DNA of 64,000 nucleotides from Mesorhizobium sp. B2-1-1 (lineage in GTDB: Bacteria; Pseudomonadota; Alphaproteobacteria; Rhizobiales; Rhizobiaceae): positions 62,001 through 126,000 of the forward strand of contig NZ_CP083954.1 of assembly GCF_006442975.2 (NCBI RefSeq). Reading direction: 5' to 3'. The translations under genes and the position numbers were made by a program. Below are positions 8,600 through 18,761 of this stretch, in pieces (within the stretch, counting starts at the first letter, position 1; the number at the start of each line of letters is the position of its first letter). Below the pieces are notes generated by a model. It saw only the letters and a program-made list of their open reading frames with translations, had not been told where the DNA came from and did not search any database.

Positions 8600-10467
8600 T
8601 GGCGGTGCTGCCCCGTCGCGATTTCCTGGGCCTGGGCAGTGCCGCCGCTGTCGCCGCCCTGTTGCCCGGAAAAGCCTTTGCCAATATTGCGACCGGCACC
8701 AAACTGCACGGCCTGTCCGCCTACGGCGACCTCAAATACAAACCGGATTTCACGCATTTCGACTACGTCAATCCGGATGCACCCAAGGGCGGCCAGATGA
8801 ATTTCGCGCCGCCGAACGCCACGCTCAACCAAAGCTTCCTGACCTTCAACACGTTGAATTCCCTGGTATTGAAAGGAGATGCGCCGCCGCGCACCGAACT
8901 CTGTTTCGATTCCTTGATGGCAAGCGCGCTCGACGAGCCGGATGCGGTCTACGGCCTGCTTGCCGAGTCCGTCACCTTGTCGCAAGACCGCAACGGCTTC
9001 CGCTTCGCGCTGCGACCGCAAGCGCGTTTCCACGACGGCTCGCCGCTAACCGCCGAAGACGTCGTCTTCGCGTTGAAGCTTTACAAAGAGCAAGGGCATC
9101 CGAACCTTTCCCAGGCGTTGCGGTATATGACCGACGCGGTCGCCGAGGATCCACTCACCCTCAACCTTACCTTCAACGGCGAACAGTCCGCGCAAAACAT
9201 CCTCAGGATCGTGGCGATGCCGATCGTGTCCAAGGCCTTTTATGCGGTCAATGATTTCAATGCCTCGACGATGACGCCGCCGCTCGGCTCGGGACCATAC
9301 AAAATGGGGCGAGTGGCCGCGGGACAGACAGTCGAATATGAGCGCGTGCCCGACTATTGGGGCCGCGACCTCCCGGTGAATCGCGGCCAGTATAATTTCG
9401 ACCGTATCCGCATCGACTTCTATCTCGACCGGCAGGCGGCGTTCGAAGCCTTCAAGAAGGGTGACACGCATTTTCGCGAGGAGTTTACCGCGCGGGTCTG
9501 GGCGACCGGCTACGATTTTCCGGCGCTCAAGGACGGCAAGGTCGTCAAACGGGAATTTCCCGGCGAGAAGACGCCAGACATGCAGGGCGTCGCACTGAAC
9601 CAGCGTCGTGCGCAATTCCGCGATGAGCGGGTGCGACGGGCGATCGCCCGGTGTTTCGATTTCGAATGGATGAAGCGGGCGTTGTTTTATGGCTCTTACG
9701 AGCGCTCTCAATCGAACTTCGAACGGTCGGATTACAAGGCCGAAGGCTTGCCCTCGCCTGAGGAACTGGTCCTGCTGGAGCCATTCCGGGCCGAGTTGCC
9801 ACCGGAGGTTTTTGGCGAAGCCGTGACGCAGCCTCTGTCCGACGGGTCAGGCCATGATCGCAAGCTGCTGGGCGAGGCTTCGAGATTGCTCGCGCAAGCC
9901 GGCTGGAAGCGGGCGGGCAATTTCGTCGTCAACGACAAGGGCGAGCGGCTGCGGGTGGAAATGCTGACGGAGGATGACGGCATCGTTCGCATCTACACCC
10001 CATGGTCCGAGAATATGAAGGCGATCGGGATCGACGCTTCGATCCGGCAGGTCGATTCGGCGCAATATGAACAGCGGCAGAGCGATTTCGACTTCGATCT
10101 TACCGTGCTGCATTGGTCGATCGGGGCGACGCCGACTGATGACAGCCTGGAGATGCTCTATGATTCTCGAATGGCGAAAATCCCGGGGCAGCGCAACTAC
10201 CCCGGAACAGAAAGCAAGGCCATCGACGCGTTGATCGTGGCAGCCGGCAAGGCGCGAAGCCGGTCCGAACTCGTCACCGCGCTCAGAGCGCTCGATCGGG
10301 TCTTGCGCGCGCGGCTGGACTGGATTCCAACATACTATCTGGCGAATCACCGCGTCGCCTATTGGGACATGTTCGGCTTCGTCGAGCAAAAGCCTGATTT
10401 CGGCTTTCCGGTCGAGACGCTGTGGTGGTTCGACAAGGGCAAGGCGGCAAAAATTGGCAAAGGCTGA
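8599..10467 (+). CDS. yejA: YejA-like extracellular solute-binding protein (second copy, Tat-type signal)
   Basis: A 622-residue paralogue of the preceding gene, sharing FDYVNPDAPKGGQMNF, FHDGSPLTAEDV and PDYWGRDLPVN. Its N-terminus MAVLPRRDFLGLGSAAAVAA is a twin-arginine signal, so it is probably exported folded, unlike its neighbour. The start is fixed by the one-base overlap with the upstream stop and by the signal peptide. A longer open frame upstream is not coding. Two receptors feeding one permease would broaden the range of peptides imported. Confidence 0.9.
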   Translation: MAVLPRRDFLGLGSAAAVAALLPGKAFANIATGTKLHGLSAYGDLKYKPDFTHFDYVNPDAPKGGQMNFAPPNATLNQSFLTFNTLNSLVLKGDAPPRTELCFDSLMASALDEPDAVYGLLAESVTLSQDRNGFRFALRPQARFHDGSPLTAEDVVFALKLYKEQGHPNLSQALRYMTDAVAEDPLTLNLTFNGEQSAQNILRIVAMPIVSKAFYAVNDFNASTMTPPLGSGPYKMGRVAAGQTVEYERVPDYWGRDLPVNRGQYNFDRIRIDFYLDRQAAFEAFKKGDTHFREEFTARVWATGYDFPALKDGKVVKREFPGEKTPDMQGVALNQRRAQFRDERVRRAIARCFDFEWMKRALFYGSYERSQSNFERSDYKAEGLPSPEELVLLEPFRAELPPEVFGEAVTQPLSDGSGHDRKLLGEASRLLAQAGWKRAGNFVVNDKGERLRVEMLTEDDGIVRIYTPWSENMKAIGIDASIRQVDSAQYEQRQSDFDFDLTVLHWSIGATPTDDSLEMLYDSRMAKIPGQRNYPGTESKAIDALIVAAGKARSRSELVTALRALDRVLRARLDWIPTYYLANHRVAYWDMFGFVEQKPDFGFPVETLWWFDKGKAAKIGKG

Positions 10468-10510
10468 ATTTCTTGCGGGCGTAAGCACCGCCCCTCACCT
10501 GCCTGCCCGT

Positions 10511-10542
10511 CCTCCGCAGCAGCTGCGCCGCAGCTGCGGAGG
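10511..10542 (+). other. Hairpin between binding protein and permease genes
   Basis: CCTCCGCAGC and GCTGCGGAGG form a strong stem between the second binding protein and the permease gene. There is no T tract, so it looks like an mRNA stabilising or partial-termination hairpin that would keep binding-protein transcript above permease transcript. The whole gap is 168 bases. Confidence 0.6.
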
Positions 10543-10635
10543 GTGGACCGGCATCCTCTGCCCGTATAGTGACGGGGAAAGAGGCGCGTTCATCGACGGT
10601 TTCGCCAATCACATGCGTCGGGAGGGCACCATCTG

Positions 10636-11730
10636 ATGGGCGCCTATATCCTGCGCCGCATCCTTTTGATGATTCCGACCCTGTTCGGCATCATGGCGAT
10701 CTCGTTCGCCGTCATTCAGTTTGCCCCCGGCGGCCCGGTCGAGCAGGTCATCGCCAAGCTGACGAACCAGGGCGGCAGCGATCGTCTGGGCGGTGGCGGC
10801 GGCGATGCGGGCGGTGGTAATTTCGATGCCGCCGGCGACGTCGGTTCAAAATATCGCGGCGCGCAGGGGCTCGATCCGGAATTCATCAAGAAGCTGGAGA
10901 AGCAGTTCGGCTTCGACAAGCCGCCGCTCGAGCGCTTCGGCCTGATGCTGTGGAATTATATCCGGTTCGATTTCGGCGACAGTTATTTCCGCGACATTTC
11001 GGTGCTCAACCTGATCCTGGAAAAAATGCCGGTGTCGATCTCGATCGGGCTGTGGATCACGCTCCTGTCCTACCTGATCTCGATCCCGCTCGGCATCCGC
11101 AAGGCGGTGAAGGACGGCAGCCCCTTCGACATCTGGACCAGCGGCGTCGTCATCGTCGGCTATGCCATTCCGGGTTTCCTGTTCGGCATCATGCTGATGG
11201 TGCTGTTTGCCGGTGGTTCGTTCTGGGACTGGTTCCCGCTGCGCGGCATCGTCTCGGACAATTGGGACCAGTTGTCATGGCCGGCCAAGATCGGGGACTA
11301 TCTCTGGCACATGACCTTGCCGCTGACGGCGCTGGTGCTGTCGGCCTTCGCCACGACGACGCTGCTGACCAAGAATTCCTTCCTGGAGGAAATCCGCAAG
11401 CAGTATGTGGTGACCGCCCGCGCCAAGGGCCTCTCGGAACGGCAGGTGCTCTATGGCCATGTCTTCCGCAACGCCATGCTGATCGTCATCGCCGGTTTTC
11501 CCGGCGCCTTCATCTCGGCCTTCTTCACCGGTTCGCTGCTGATCGAAAACATCTTCTCGCTCGATGGGCTCGGCCTGCTCGGCTTCCGGTCGGTGGTCGA
11601 ACGCGACTATCCCGTGGTGTTCGCCAACCTCTACATCTTCTCGCTTCTCGGCCTGTTCGTCGGATTGCTGTCCGACCTCATCTACACCTGGGTCGATCCG
11701 CGCATCGATTTCGAGCGGAGAGACGTTTGA
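10636..11730 (+). CDS. yejB: Microcin C/peptide ABC transporter permease YejB
   Basis: A 364-residue inner-membrane permease of the DppB/OppB type. The N-terminus [19 protein letters not shown] is the first membrane segment, and the EAA-type loop is seen in [25 protein letters not shown] text near residues 257-275. The YejB-type insertion after the first segment is very Gly-rich here (about residues 48-68). A clear GGGAGG site lies upstream of the ATG. The stop overlaps the yejE start by one base. Confidence 0.92.
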   Translation: MGAYILRRILLMIPTLFGIMAISFAVIQFAPGGPVEQVIAKLTNQGGSDRLGGGGGDAGGGNFDAAGDVGSKYRGAQGLDPEFIKKLEKQFGFDKPPLERFGLMLWNYIRFDFGDSYFRDISVLNLILEKMPVSISIGLWITLLSYLISIPLGIRKAVKDGSPFDIWTSGVVIVGYAIPGFLFGIMLMVLFAGGSFWDWFPLRGIVSDNWDQLSWPAKIGDYLWHMTLPLTALVLSAFATTTLLTKNSFLEEIRKQYVVTARAKGLSERQVLYGHVFRNAMLIVIAGFPGAFISAFFTGSLLIENIFSLDGLGLLGFRSVVERDYPVVFANLYIFSLLGLFVGLLSDLIYTWVDPRIDFERRDV

Positions 11731-12875
11731 TGTCGGAGGCAAGTGTTACCGCCGGGGTCGTGCCGGAGCGGATGCCGCGGCCGTTTCTGTCGCCGCTCAA
11801 CAAGCGCCGCCTGCAGAACTTCAAGGCCAACCGGCGCGGCTACTGGTCGCTGTGGATCTTCCTTGTCCTGTTCGTGCTGTCGCTGTTCGCCGAATTCATC
11901 GCCAACGACAAGCCGATCATCGCCTCCTACAAGGGCGAGATCCTGTTTCCGGTGCTGGTCGCCTATCCCGAAGAGAAGTTCGGCGGCTTCTATGCCGTCA
12001 CCGACTATCGCGACCCGGTGATCCAGGACGAGATCAACGCCAATGGCTGGATGATCTGGCCGCCGATCCGCTATTCATACCAGACCGTCAACAACGCCAT
12101 TCCCGAAGCAGCCCCGGCCAAGCCGTCCTGGCAGTATGACGCCAAGACGCGCTGCAACCAGTACCCGCAAGGGCCTGCTGATCCGGCCTGCAGCGTCGGT
12201 AACTGGAACTGGCTGGGCACCGACGACCAGGCGCGCGACGTGCTGGCGCGGGTCATCTACGGTTTCCGTATCTCGGTGCTGTTCGGACTGATCCTGACCG
12301 CCGGCTCGGCTCTGATCGGCGTCGCGGCCGGCGCCCTACAGGGCTATTTCGGCGGCTGGACGGACCTGCTGTTCCAGCGCTTCATCGAGATATGGTCGGC
12401 TATCCCCGTGCTCTATCTCCTGCTTATCGTCGCCGCCATACTGCCGCCGGGCTTCTTCATCCTGCTCGGGCTGATGCTGCTGTTTTCCTGGGTGGCGTTG
12501 GTCGGCGTGGTGCGGGCCGAATTCCTGCGCGCGCGCAATTTCGAGTACGTCAACGCGGCGCGCGCGCTCGGCGTGCGCAACCGCACCATCATGTTCCGGC
12601 ACCTGTTGCCCAACGCCATGGTGGCGACACTGACCTTCCTGCCGTTCCTGCTCTCAGGCTCGATCTCGACGCTGACCTCGCTAGACTATCTCGGTTTCGG
12701 CCTGCCGCCGGGCTCGGCCTCGCTTGGGGAATTGCTCAAGCAGGCGCAGCGCAATCTCAACGCGCCGTGGCTCGGCATTTCCGGCTTCGTCGTCATCTCG
12801 CTGATGCTGTCGCTGCTGGTCTTCGTCGGCGAAGCGACACGCGACGCCTTCGATCCGCGCAAGACGTTCCGATGA
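11730..12875 (+). CDS. yejE: Microcin C/peptide ABC transporter permease YejE
   Basis: A 381-residue DppC-type permease. The PLNKRRLQNFKANRRGYWS segment before the first membrane helix and the long periplasmic insert (residues about 60-160) are typical of YejE. The EAA loop appears as YVNAARALGVRNRTIMFRH. The start is set by the TGATG overlap with yejB, and the stop overlaps yejF by four bases (ATGA), which indicates translational coupling. Confidence 0.92.
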   Translation: MSEASVTAGVVPERMPRPFLSPLNKRRLQNFKANRRGYWSLWIFLVLFVLSLFAEFIANDKPIIASYKGEILFPVLVAYPEEKFGGFYAVTDYRDPVIQDEINANGWMIWPPIRYSYQTVNNAIPEAAPAKPSWQYDAKTRCNQYPQGPADPACSVGNWNWLGTDDQARDVLARVIYGFRISVLFGLILTAGSALIGVAAGALQGYFGGWTDLLFQRFIEIWSAIPVLYLLLIVAAILPPGFFILLGLMLLFSWVALVGVVRAEFLRARNFEYVNAARALGVRNRTIMFRHLLPNAMVATLTFLPFLLSGSISTLTSLDYLGFGLPPGSASLGELLKQAQRNLNAPWLGISGFVVISLMLSLLVFVGEATRDAFDPRKTFR

Positions 12876-14503
12876 GCGAGCCCCCCCTGCTCTCGGTCCG
12901 GGACCTCAGCGTCGCCTTTGCGCAAGGCGGACAGCAGTCGCTGGCCGTCGATCACATCTCCTTCGACATCGCCAAGGGCGAGACGGTGGCGCTGGTCGGC
13001 GAATCCGGCTCCGGCAAATCGGTCTCGGCGCTGTCGGTGCTGAAGCTCTTGCCCTATCCCAGCGCCAGCCACCCCTCGGGCAGGATCCTGTTCCAGGGCG
13101 CCGACCTGCTCGCCATGAACGAGAAGCAGCTGCGGCAGGTGCGCGGCAATAAGATCACCATGATCTTCCAGGAGCCGATGACCTCGCTCAATCCGCTGCA
13201 CACGATCGAGCAGCAGATCGTCGAGATCCTGAAGCTGCACCAGGGCATGGCGGACCGCGCGGCCAAGGCGCGCACGCTGGCCCTGCTCAACGAGGTCGGC
13301 ATCCGCGAGCCGCAGAAGCGCCTCGACGCCTATCCGCACCAGCTGTCCGGCGGTCAGCGCCAGCGCGTCATGATCGCCATGGCGCTGGCCAACGAGCCGG
13401 AACTCCTGATCGCCGACGAGCCGACGACGGCGCTCGACGTCACCGTGCAGGCGCAGATCCTCGAGCTGCTGGCCGGCTTGAAAAGCCGCAAGGGCATGTC
13501 GATGCTGTTCATCACCCATGATCTCGGCATCGTGCGCAAGATCGCCGACCGGGTGTGCGTGATGACCAAGGGCAAGATCGTCGAGATGGGGCCTACCAAG
13601 GACATCTTCGCCAATCCGCAGCACGCCTATACGCGCCATCTTCTGGCGGCCGAGCCCAAGGGCAAGCCACCCGCGGCCAACAGCGCCGCGGCACCCGTGA
13701 TGACCGGCAAGGACATCAAAGTCTGGTTTCCGGTCAAGCAGGGCTTCTTCCGGCGCACCGTCGACCATGTGAAGGCGGTCGACGGCATCGACGTCACCGT
13801 GCGGGCCGGCCAGACGCTGGGCGTGGTCGGAGAGTCCGGGTCGGGCAAGACCACGCTCGGCCTGGCGCTGGCGCGGATGATCTCGTCAAGCGGAACCATC
13901 CAGTTCAACGGGCGCGACATCAACCAGCTCTCGTTCAACGCCATGCGCCCGCTCAGGCGCGAATTGCAGATCGTCTTCCAGGATCCTTTCGGCTCGCTGA
14001 GCCCCCGCATGTCCATCGCCGAGATCATCGAAGAAGGCTTGAAGATCCACGAGCCGAAGCTGTCGCTCGACGAGCGCGACGACAAGGTGGTCGACGTGCT
14101 GAAGGAAGTCGGGCTCGACCCGGCGACGCGCAACCGCTATCCGCACGAATTCTCCGGCGGCCAGCGCCAGCGCGTCGCCATTGCTCGCGCCATGGTGCTC
14201 AACCCGCGTTTCGTCATGCTGGACGAGCCGACCTCGGCGCTCGACATGAGCGTGCAGGCGCAGGTCGTCGACCTCCTGCGCAGCCTGCAGGCCAAGCATG
14301 ACCTCGCCTATCTCTTCATCAGCCACGACCTCAAGGTCATCCGGGCCCTGGCCAACGATGTCATCGTCATGCGCAATGGCCAGATCGTCGAAGCCGGTCC
14401 TTCCGAACAGATTTTTGAAAAGCCGCAAACCGACTATACTCGGGCGCTGATCTCGGCCGCCTTCAAGATAGAAACCGCCCCGACGGGGGTCGTCAGCGAG
14501 TGA
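12872..14503 (+). CDS. yejF: Peptide ABC transporter ATPase YejF (fused double ATPase)
   Basis: A 543-residue protein with two ATP-binding cassettes in tandem. Cassette one has Walker A GESGSGKS near residue 45 and signature LSGGQRQRV. Cassette two has Walker A GESGSGKT near residue 320 and signature FSGGQRQRV. Both have Walker B aspartates followed by EPTTALD or EPTSALD. This is the energy unit for YejBE. It ends the yej operon, and an 86-base gap precedes the next gene on the same strand. Confidence 0.94.
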   Translation: MSEPPLLSVRDLSVAFAQGGQQSLAVDHISFDIAKGETVALVGESGSGKSVSALSVLKLLPYPSASHPSGRILFQGADLLAMNEKQLRQVRGNKITMIFQEPMTSLNPLHTIEQQIVEILKLHQGMADRAAKARTLALLNEVGIREPQKRLDAYPHQLSGGQRQRVMIAMALANEPELLIADEPTTALDVTVQAQILELLAGLKSRKGMSMLFITHDLGIVRKIADRVCVMTKGKIVEMGPTKDIFANPQHAYTRHLLAAEPKGKPPAANSAAAPVMTGKDIKVWFPVKQGFFRRTVDHVKAVDGIDVTVRAGQTLGVVGESGSGKTTLGLALARMISSSGTIQFNGRDINQLSFNAMRPLRRELQIVFQDPFGSLSPRMSIAEIIEEGLKIHEPKLSLDERDDKVVDVLKEVGLDPATRNRYPHEFSGGQRQRVAIARAMVLNPRFVMLDEPTSALDMSVQAQVVDLLRSLQAKHDLAYLFISHDLKVIRALANDVIVMRNGQIVEAGPSEQIFEKPQTDYTRALISAAFKIETAPTGVVSE

Positions 14504-14589
14504 CTCCTTCCTTCGCAATTCCGGACGGAAAGCCGCCTTGCGCCTTTCCCGCAATTGCTCCAAACCGAACAACAGGACAAAATCCATAA

Positions 14590-15531
14590 ATGGAAAAAGG
14601 CAAAATCCTGCTTGCCGTCACCGGCTTTCACCCGCAGCGCTGGCGCGAACTGCTGTCCGCAGAGCGCGAGGTGGTGCTCGAGCCGGACGGCGCCAGCGAT
14701 CCTTCGATCACCTATGCGGTGGTGTGGAAACAGCGGCCGAACCTGTTGGGGTCGCTGCCCAATCTGCGCGCCATCTTCTCGATCGGCGCCGGTGTCGACC
14801 ACATCTTCTCCGATCCCAGCCTGCCGGACGTGCCGATCGTCAAGGTCGTCGCCGGCAACCTGGCCCAGCACATGACCGAATATGTCGTCTGGCGGGTGCT
14901 CGATCATCACCGCCAGGGCCTGCTGTACCGGTCGCAGCAGCCGAAGAAGATATGGCGCGAGCCGGCGCAGCGCACCGCTGAAGATATCTCTGTCGGCATC
15001 ATGGGGCTCGGCAGTCTCGGCCGCGCGGCGGCGTCGGCGCTGCTGTCGCTCGGCTTCGCGGTCAATGGCTGGTCGCGCACGGACCGGCCGATGGAAGGTG
15101 TCGCGACCTATTGCGGCGAGGCCGGGCTTATCCCGTTCCTCAATGCCACAGACATACTGGTCGTGCTGCTGCCGCTGACGCCGGATACCAAGGGTATCAT
15201 CAATTACGGCGTGCTGAAGGAATTGCGCAAGCGCAACGGTCTTGGCGGCTCGGTGCTGATCAATGCCGGTCGCGGCCGCCTGCAGAAGGATGCCGACATC
15301 GTGCGCGCGCTGGACGACGGCACGCTGAAGGAAGCGAGCCTCGACGTGTTCGAGGTCGAACCGCTGCCGAAGACCAGCCCGCTATGGGCCCATCCGAAAG
15401 TGTTCGTGACGCCGCATGCCGCGGCCACGTCCGATCCCGTCCACCTGGCGCCGATCATGCTGCGCCAGATGGACGCCTTCGAGCGGGGCGAAAAGCTGGA
15501 GAACCTGGTGGACCGCAAAGCGGGATATTAG
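14590..15531 (+). CDS. D-2-hydroxyacid dehydrogenase, glyoxylate/hydroxypyruvate reductase A type
   Basis: A 313-residue NAD(P)-dependent dehydrogenase that should reduce glyoxylate or hydroxypyruvate. The Rossmann motif is GIMGLGSLGRAAAS (about residues 137-150). The NAGRGRLQ segment, DVFEVEPLP and the catalytic His in TPHAAATS (near 275) are the family's catalytic region. The length fits GhrA. It lies 86 bases after the yej operon with no terminator seen, so weak read-through is possible. The precise substrate is inferred from family only. Confidence 0.88.
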   Translation: MEKGKILLAVTGFHPQRWRELLSAEREVVLEPDGASDPSITYAVVWKQRPNLLGSLPNLRAIFSIGAGVDHIFSDPSLPDVPIVKVVAGNLAQHMTEYVVWRVLDHHRQGLLYRSQQPKKIWREPAQRTAEDISVGIMGLGSLGRAAASALLSLGFAVNGWSRTDRPMEGVATYCGEAGLIPFLNATDILVVLLPLTPDTKGIINYGVLKELRKRNGLGGSVLINAGRGRLQKDADIVRALDDGTLKEASLDVFEVEPLPKTSPLWAHPKVFVTPHAAATSDPVHLAPIMLRQMDAFERGEKLENLVDRKAGY

Positions 15532-15574
15532 GCCGCTGGCATGTGGTCATCGGGATCGCCTTAGGCGACCTGCG

Positions 15575-15934
15575 TCAGCCGGGCAGAGCGAACTTCTTCT
15601 GCTTGTCCGGCTTGCCGCAATCGCGGCGCTCGATAGACCGGTTCATGGCGTCGATCTCGCCGCTTGCCTTGTCGGCATCGCGCTTGGTCTTGGAGCGGAT
15701 ATCCGGAATGAACGGGCCGAAGCCCATCGCGGGGTTGGAGAATGTCGGCTTGGCCTGCTGGGACAGATTGTATTGCCGAGCCAGGGCGTTGCGTTGCGCC
15801 AGCAACTGGCCGCAAGGCACGCTGTCATATTGCAGTGAAGACTGGACGTTTTCGTCCTGGCGCTCGGACATGGAGTTGCCGACACAGCCCGCCATAACGA
15901 GGCAAGAGGCCAAGGCCATCATGTTCCAGCGCAT
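15575..15934 (-). CDS. Small predicted lipoprotein, function unknown
   Basis: A 119-residue protein with a lipoprotein signal: MRWNMMALASCLVMAGC, with the lipobox VMAGC placing the lipidated Cys at residue 17. The mature part is hydrophilic, with the central segment VPCGQLLAQRNALARQYN and a KRDADKASGEIDAMNRS helix near the end. I do not recognise the family. The longer minus-strand frame that runs antisense through the exonuclease gene is not coding. The gene is convergent with the dehydrogenase. Confidence 0.7.
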   Translation of the reverse strand: MRWNMMALASCLVMAGCVGNSMSERQDENVQSSLQYDSVPCGQLLAQRNALARQYNLSQQAKPTFSNPAMGFGPFIPDIRSKTKRDADKASGEIDAMNRSIERRDCGKPDKQKKFALPG

Positions 15935-16120
15935 GGAAAATCCCTCCGTACGACACTGCCCCGACATAATCCGGCATGCGATTGGGGCTTTTTCGCAGCA
16001 GAGGCACCCACAGGCCTCAGACCGCGTCGCCTGACTGCTGCCCGGCGCTTGGCTGTAGGCCGAGTCAGCAGTCTCTTGCAACAGGCTTCCCGCGCCCGAA
16101 TTAGCCACTATCTTGGAACA

Positions 16121-17131
16121 ATGCGCGCCAGCGACCTGCTCCATCCCCGGCCCGAGGGCCTTTACTGCCCGCCGGGCGACTTCTTCATCGACCCGGTGCG
16201 GCCGGTCAACCGGGCGCTGATCACGCACGGCCATTCCGACCACGCACGCTCCGGCCACGGGTCGGTGCTGGCGACGCAGCAGACGCTGGACATCATGGAG
16301 CTTCGCTATGGCGAGGGTTTTGCAGGCACGACACAGACGGCAGGACTGGGCGAGCGAATTGCCCTCAACGGCGTCGACATCAGCTTTCATCCGGCCGGCC
16401 ATGTGCTGGGCTCGGCGCAGATCGCGGTCGTGCATCAGGGCATGCGCATCGTCGCCTCCGGCGACTACAAGCGGCAGCAGGACGCGACATGCCTGCCGTT
16501 CGAGCCAATCGCGTGCGATGTGTTCATCACCGAGGCAACCTTCGGCCTGCCGGTGTTTCGCCACCCGCCGGACGAGGAGGAGATCGCGCGGCTCCTGAAA
16601 TCGGCGGCGCAGTTCCCCGAACGCTCGCATCTCATCGGAGCCTACGCGCTGGGCAAGGCGCAACGGGTGATGCGTCTGTTGCGCGACGCCGGCTACGACA
16701 GGCCGATCTATATCCACGGCGCGCTGGCCAAGCTCAGCGACTATTACCAGAGCCAGGGCATCGATCTCGGCACGCTGGAGCCGGCGACAGTGGAGAGCGC
16801 CAGCAAGGATGATTTCACCGGCGCCATCGTCGTCGGTCCGCCGGCCGCCTTCGCCGATCGCTGGGCGAGGCGCTTTCCCGATCCGATCTCCTGCTTCGCC
16901 TCGGGCTGGATGCGCATCCGCCAGCGCGCCAAGCAGGGCGGCGTCGAGCTGCCGCTGATCATTTCGGATCATGCCGACTGGGACGAACTGACCGCCACGA
17001 TCAAGGAGACCGGCGCAGAGGAAATCTGGGTGACACACGGCCGCGAGGAGGCGCTGGTGCGCTGGTGCGAACTCGAAGGCATCGCGGCGCGGCCACTGCA
17101 TCTGGTGGGGTATGAGGACGAGGGCGATTGA
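16121..17131 (+). CDS. Ligase-associated DNA damage response exonuclease
   Basis: A 336-residue metallo-beta-lactamase/beta-CASP-fold nuclease of the SNM1-like family that accompanies bacterial ATP-dependent DNA ligases. The metal site HGHSDHAR starts at residue 36, with further fold marks FHPAGHVLGSAQ, GDYKR and ISDHADWDEL. I start at MRASDLLHPRPEGLYC. An in-frame start 24 codons upstream adds no recognisable sequence. The stop lies 5 bases before the ligase start, so the two are co-translated. The role in crosslink or strand-break repair is known from the family. Confidence 0.9.
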   Translation: MRASDLLHPRPEGLYCPPGDFFIDPVRPVNRALITHGHSDHARSGHGSVLATQQTLDIMELRYGEGFAGTTQTAGLGERIALNGVDISFHPAGHVLGSAQIAVVHQGMRIVASGDYKRQQDATCLPFEPIACDVFITEATFGLPVFRHPPDEEEIARLLKSAAQFPERSHLIGAYALGKAQRVMRLLRDAGYDRPIYIHGALAKLSDYYQSQGIDLGTLEPATVESASKDDFTGAIVVGPPAAFADRWARRFPDPISCFASGWMRIRQRAKQGGVELPLIISDHADWDELTATIKETGAEEIWVTHGREEALVRWCELEGIAARPLHLVGYEDEGD

Positions 17132-17135
17132 TGGC

Positions 17136-18737
17136 ATGAATCGCTTCGCCGAACTGCTCGACCGCCTTGTGCTGACGCCGTCGCGCAACGGCAAGCTGAC
17201 GCTGCTGACCGATTATTTCCGCAGCGTCGAGGATCCCGATCGCGGGCTGGCGCTGGCTGCCATCACCGGCGACCTCAACATCGCCGCGATCAAGCCGGCG
17301 ATGCTGCGCACCCTGGTGACCGAACGCATGGATCCGGTGCTGTTCGGCTATTCCTACGACTATGTCGGCGATCTCGCCGAGACCGTGTCGCTGGTCTGGC
17401 CGCAGACGCCCGGAACCATACCGAACCGTGAGCCGACGCTCGGTGAGGTGGTCGCGAAGCTGCAGGCGGCGAGCCGCTCCGACGGCCCGAAAGTGCTGTC
17501 AAACCTGCTCGACAGTGCCGGCATCTCGGCCCGCTTCGCCATCATCAAGCTGGTCACCGGCGGGTTGCGCATCGGGGTGTCGGCGCGGCTGGCCAAGCAG
17601 GCACTGGCGGATTTCGGCAAGGTCGACGTCGCCGAGATCGAGGAACTCTGGCACGGGCTGTCGCCGCCGTACACAGCCTTGTTCGCATGGCTGGAAGGCA
17701 AGGCCGCAAAGCCCGAGAGGGCCGCGCGGGCACTGTTCCGGCCGGTGATGCTGTCCAACCCGGTCGGCGACGGCGATCTCGACAGGCTCGACCCCGCCGA
17801 TTACGTGGCCGAGTGGAAATGGGACGGCATCCGCGTCCAGGCGGTGTCGGAAGGCGGCATCCGCCGGCTCTATTCGCGCACCGGCGACGATGTCTCCGGC
17901 GCCTTTCCCGACCTCGCCGAGGCGATGGTTTTCTCGGCCACGCTCGACGGGGAATTGCTGGTCGGCGATCCCCGGGAAGCGACAGGGACATTCTCGGATC
18001 TCCAGCAGCGGTTGAACCGCAAGACGGTGTCACTGAAGATGCAGCAGCAATATCCGGCTTTCATGCGTTGCTACGACCTTTTGCAGGTCGGCGCGGAGGA
18101 TTTGCGGGGATTGCCCTTCCGGGAGCGGCGCGTCCGCCTCGAAAACTTCGTGAAAACGCTCGACCCGAGCCGCTTCGATCTTTCGCCATTCGTCGCGTTC
18201 TCGGACTGGCAGGCGCTGGAGGAACTGCGCCGGGCGCCGCCGCACCCGATCATCGAAGGCGTGATGCTGAAGCGCTGGGATTCGCCCTATGTCGCCGGCC
18301 GGCCGAAGGGGCCCTGGTTCAAATGGAAACGTGACCCGCACACGGTGGACGCCGTGCTCATGTACGCCCAGCGCGGCCACGGCAAGCGCTCGAGCTTCTA
18401 CTCCGATTACACGTTCGGCGTCTGGTCCGGAGCGGAAGGCGAGGAGGAACTGGTGCCGGTCGGCAAGGCCTATTTCGGCTTCACCGACGAGGAATTGAGG
18501 CAGATCGACAAATATGTCCGCGACAACACGATCGAGCGTTTCGGGCCTGTGCGCTCGGTGCGCGCCGACCGTGACAACGGGCTGGTGCTGGAAGTCGCCT
18601 TCGAAGGGCTCAACCGTTCGACGCGTCACAAATCCGGCGTTGCCATGCGCTTTCCCCGCATCTCGCGGCTGCGCTGGGACAAGCCCGCCAACGAGGCCGA
18701 CCACATCGAGACGCTGCAGGCGCTGCTCGATCGTTGA
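17136..18737 (+). CDS. Cisplatin-damage-response ATP-dependent DNA ligase
   Basis: A 533-residue ATP-dependent ligase. The adenylated Lys is K228 in EWKWDGIRVQ (the KxDG motif), and the later nucleotidyltransferase motifs DGELLVG, EGVMLKR and PWFKWKR are present, followed by an OB-fold. The N-terminal roughly 200 residues form the DNA-binding domain. This type is distinct from replicative NAD-dependent LigA and works with the exonuclease just upstream. In many relatives a DEXH helicase and the PdeM endonuclease follow, but here the next gene is on the opposite strand and unrelated. Confidence 0.93.
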   Translation: MNRFAELLDRLVLTPSRNGKLTLLTDYFRSVEDPDRGLALAAITGDLNIAAIKPAMLRTLVTERMDPVLFGYSYDYVGDLAETVSLVWPQTPGTIPNREPTLGEVVAKLQAASRSDGPKVLSNLLDSAGISARFAIIKLVTGGLRIGVSARLAKQALADFGKVDVAEIEELWHGLSPPYTALFAWLEGKAAKPERAARALFRPVMLSNPVGDGDLDRLDPADYVAEWKWDGIRVQAVSEGGIRRLYSRTGDDVSGAFPDLAEAMVFSATLDGELLVGDPREATGTFSDLQQRLNRKTVSLKMQQQYPAFMRCYDLLQVGAEDLRGLPFRERRVRLENFVKTLDPSRFDLSPFVAFSDWQALEELRRAPPHPIIEGVMLKRWDSPYVAGRPKGPWFKWKRDPHTVDAVLMYAQRGHGKRSSFYSDYTFGVWSGAEGEEELVPVGKAYFGFTDEELRQIDKYVRDNTIERFGPVRSVRADRDNGLVLEVAFEGLNRSTRHKSGVAMRFPRISRLRWDKPANEADHIETLQALLDR

Positions 18738-18761
18738 TCGCACCCTCTCCGGTGCCGGCGC

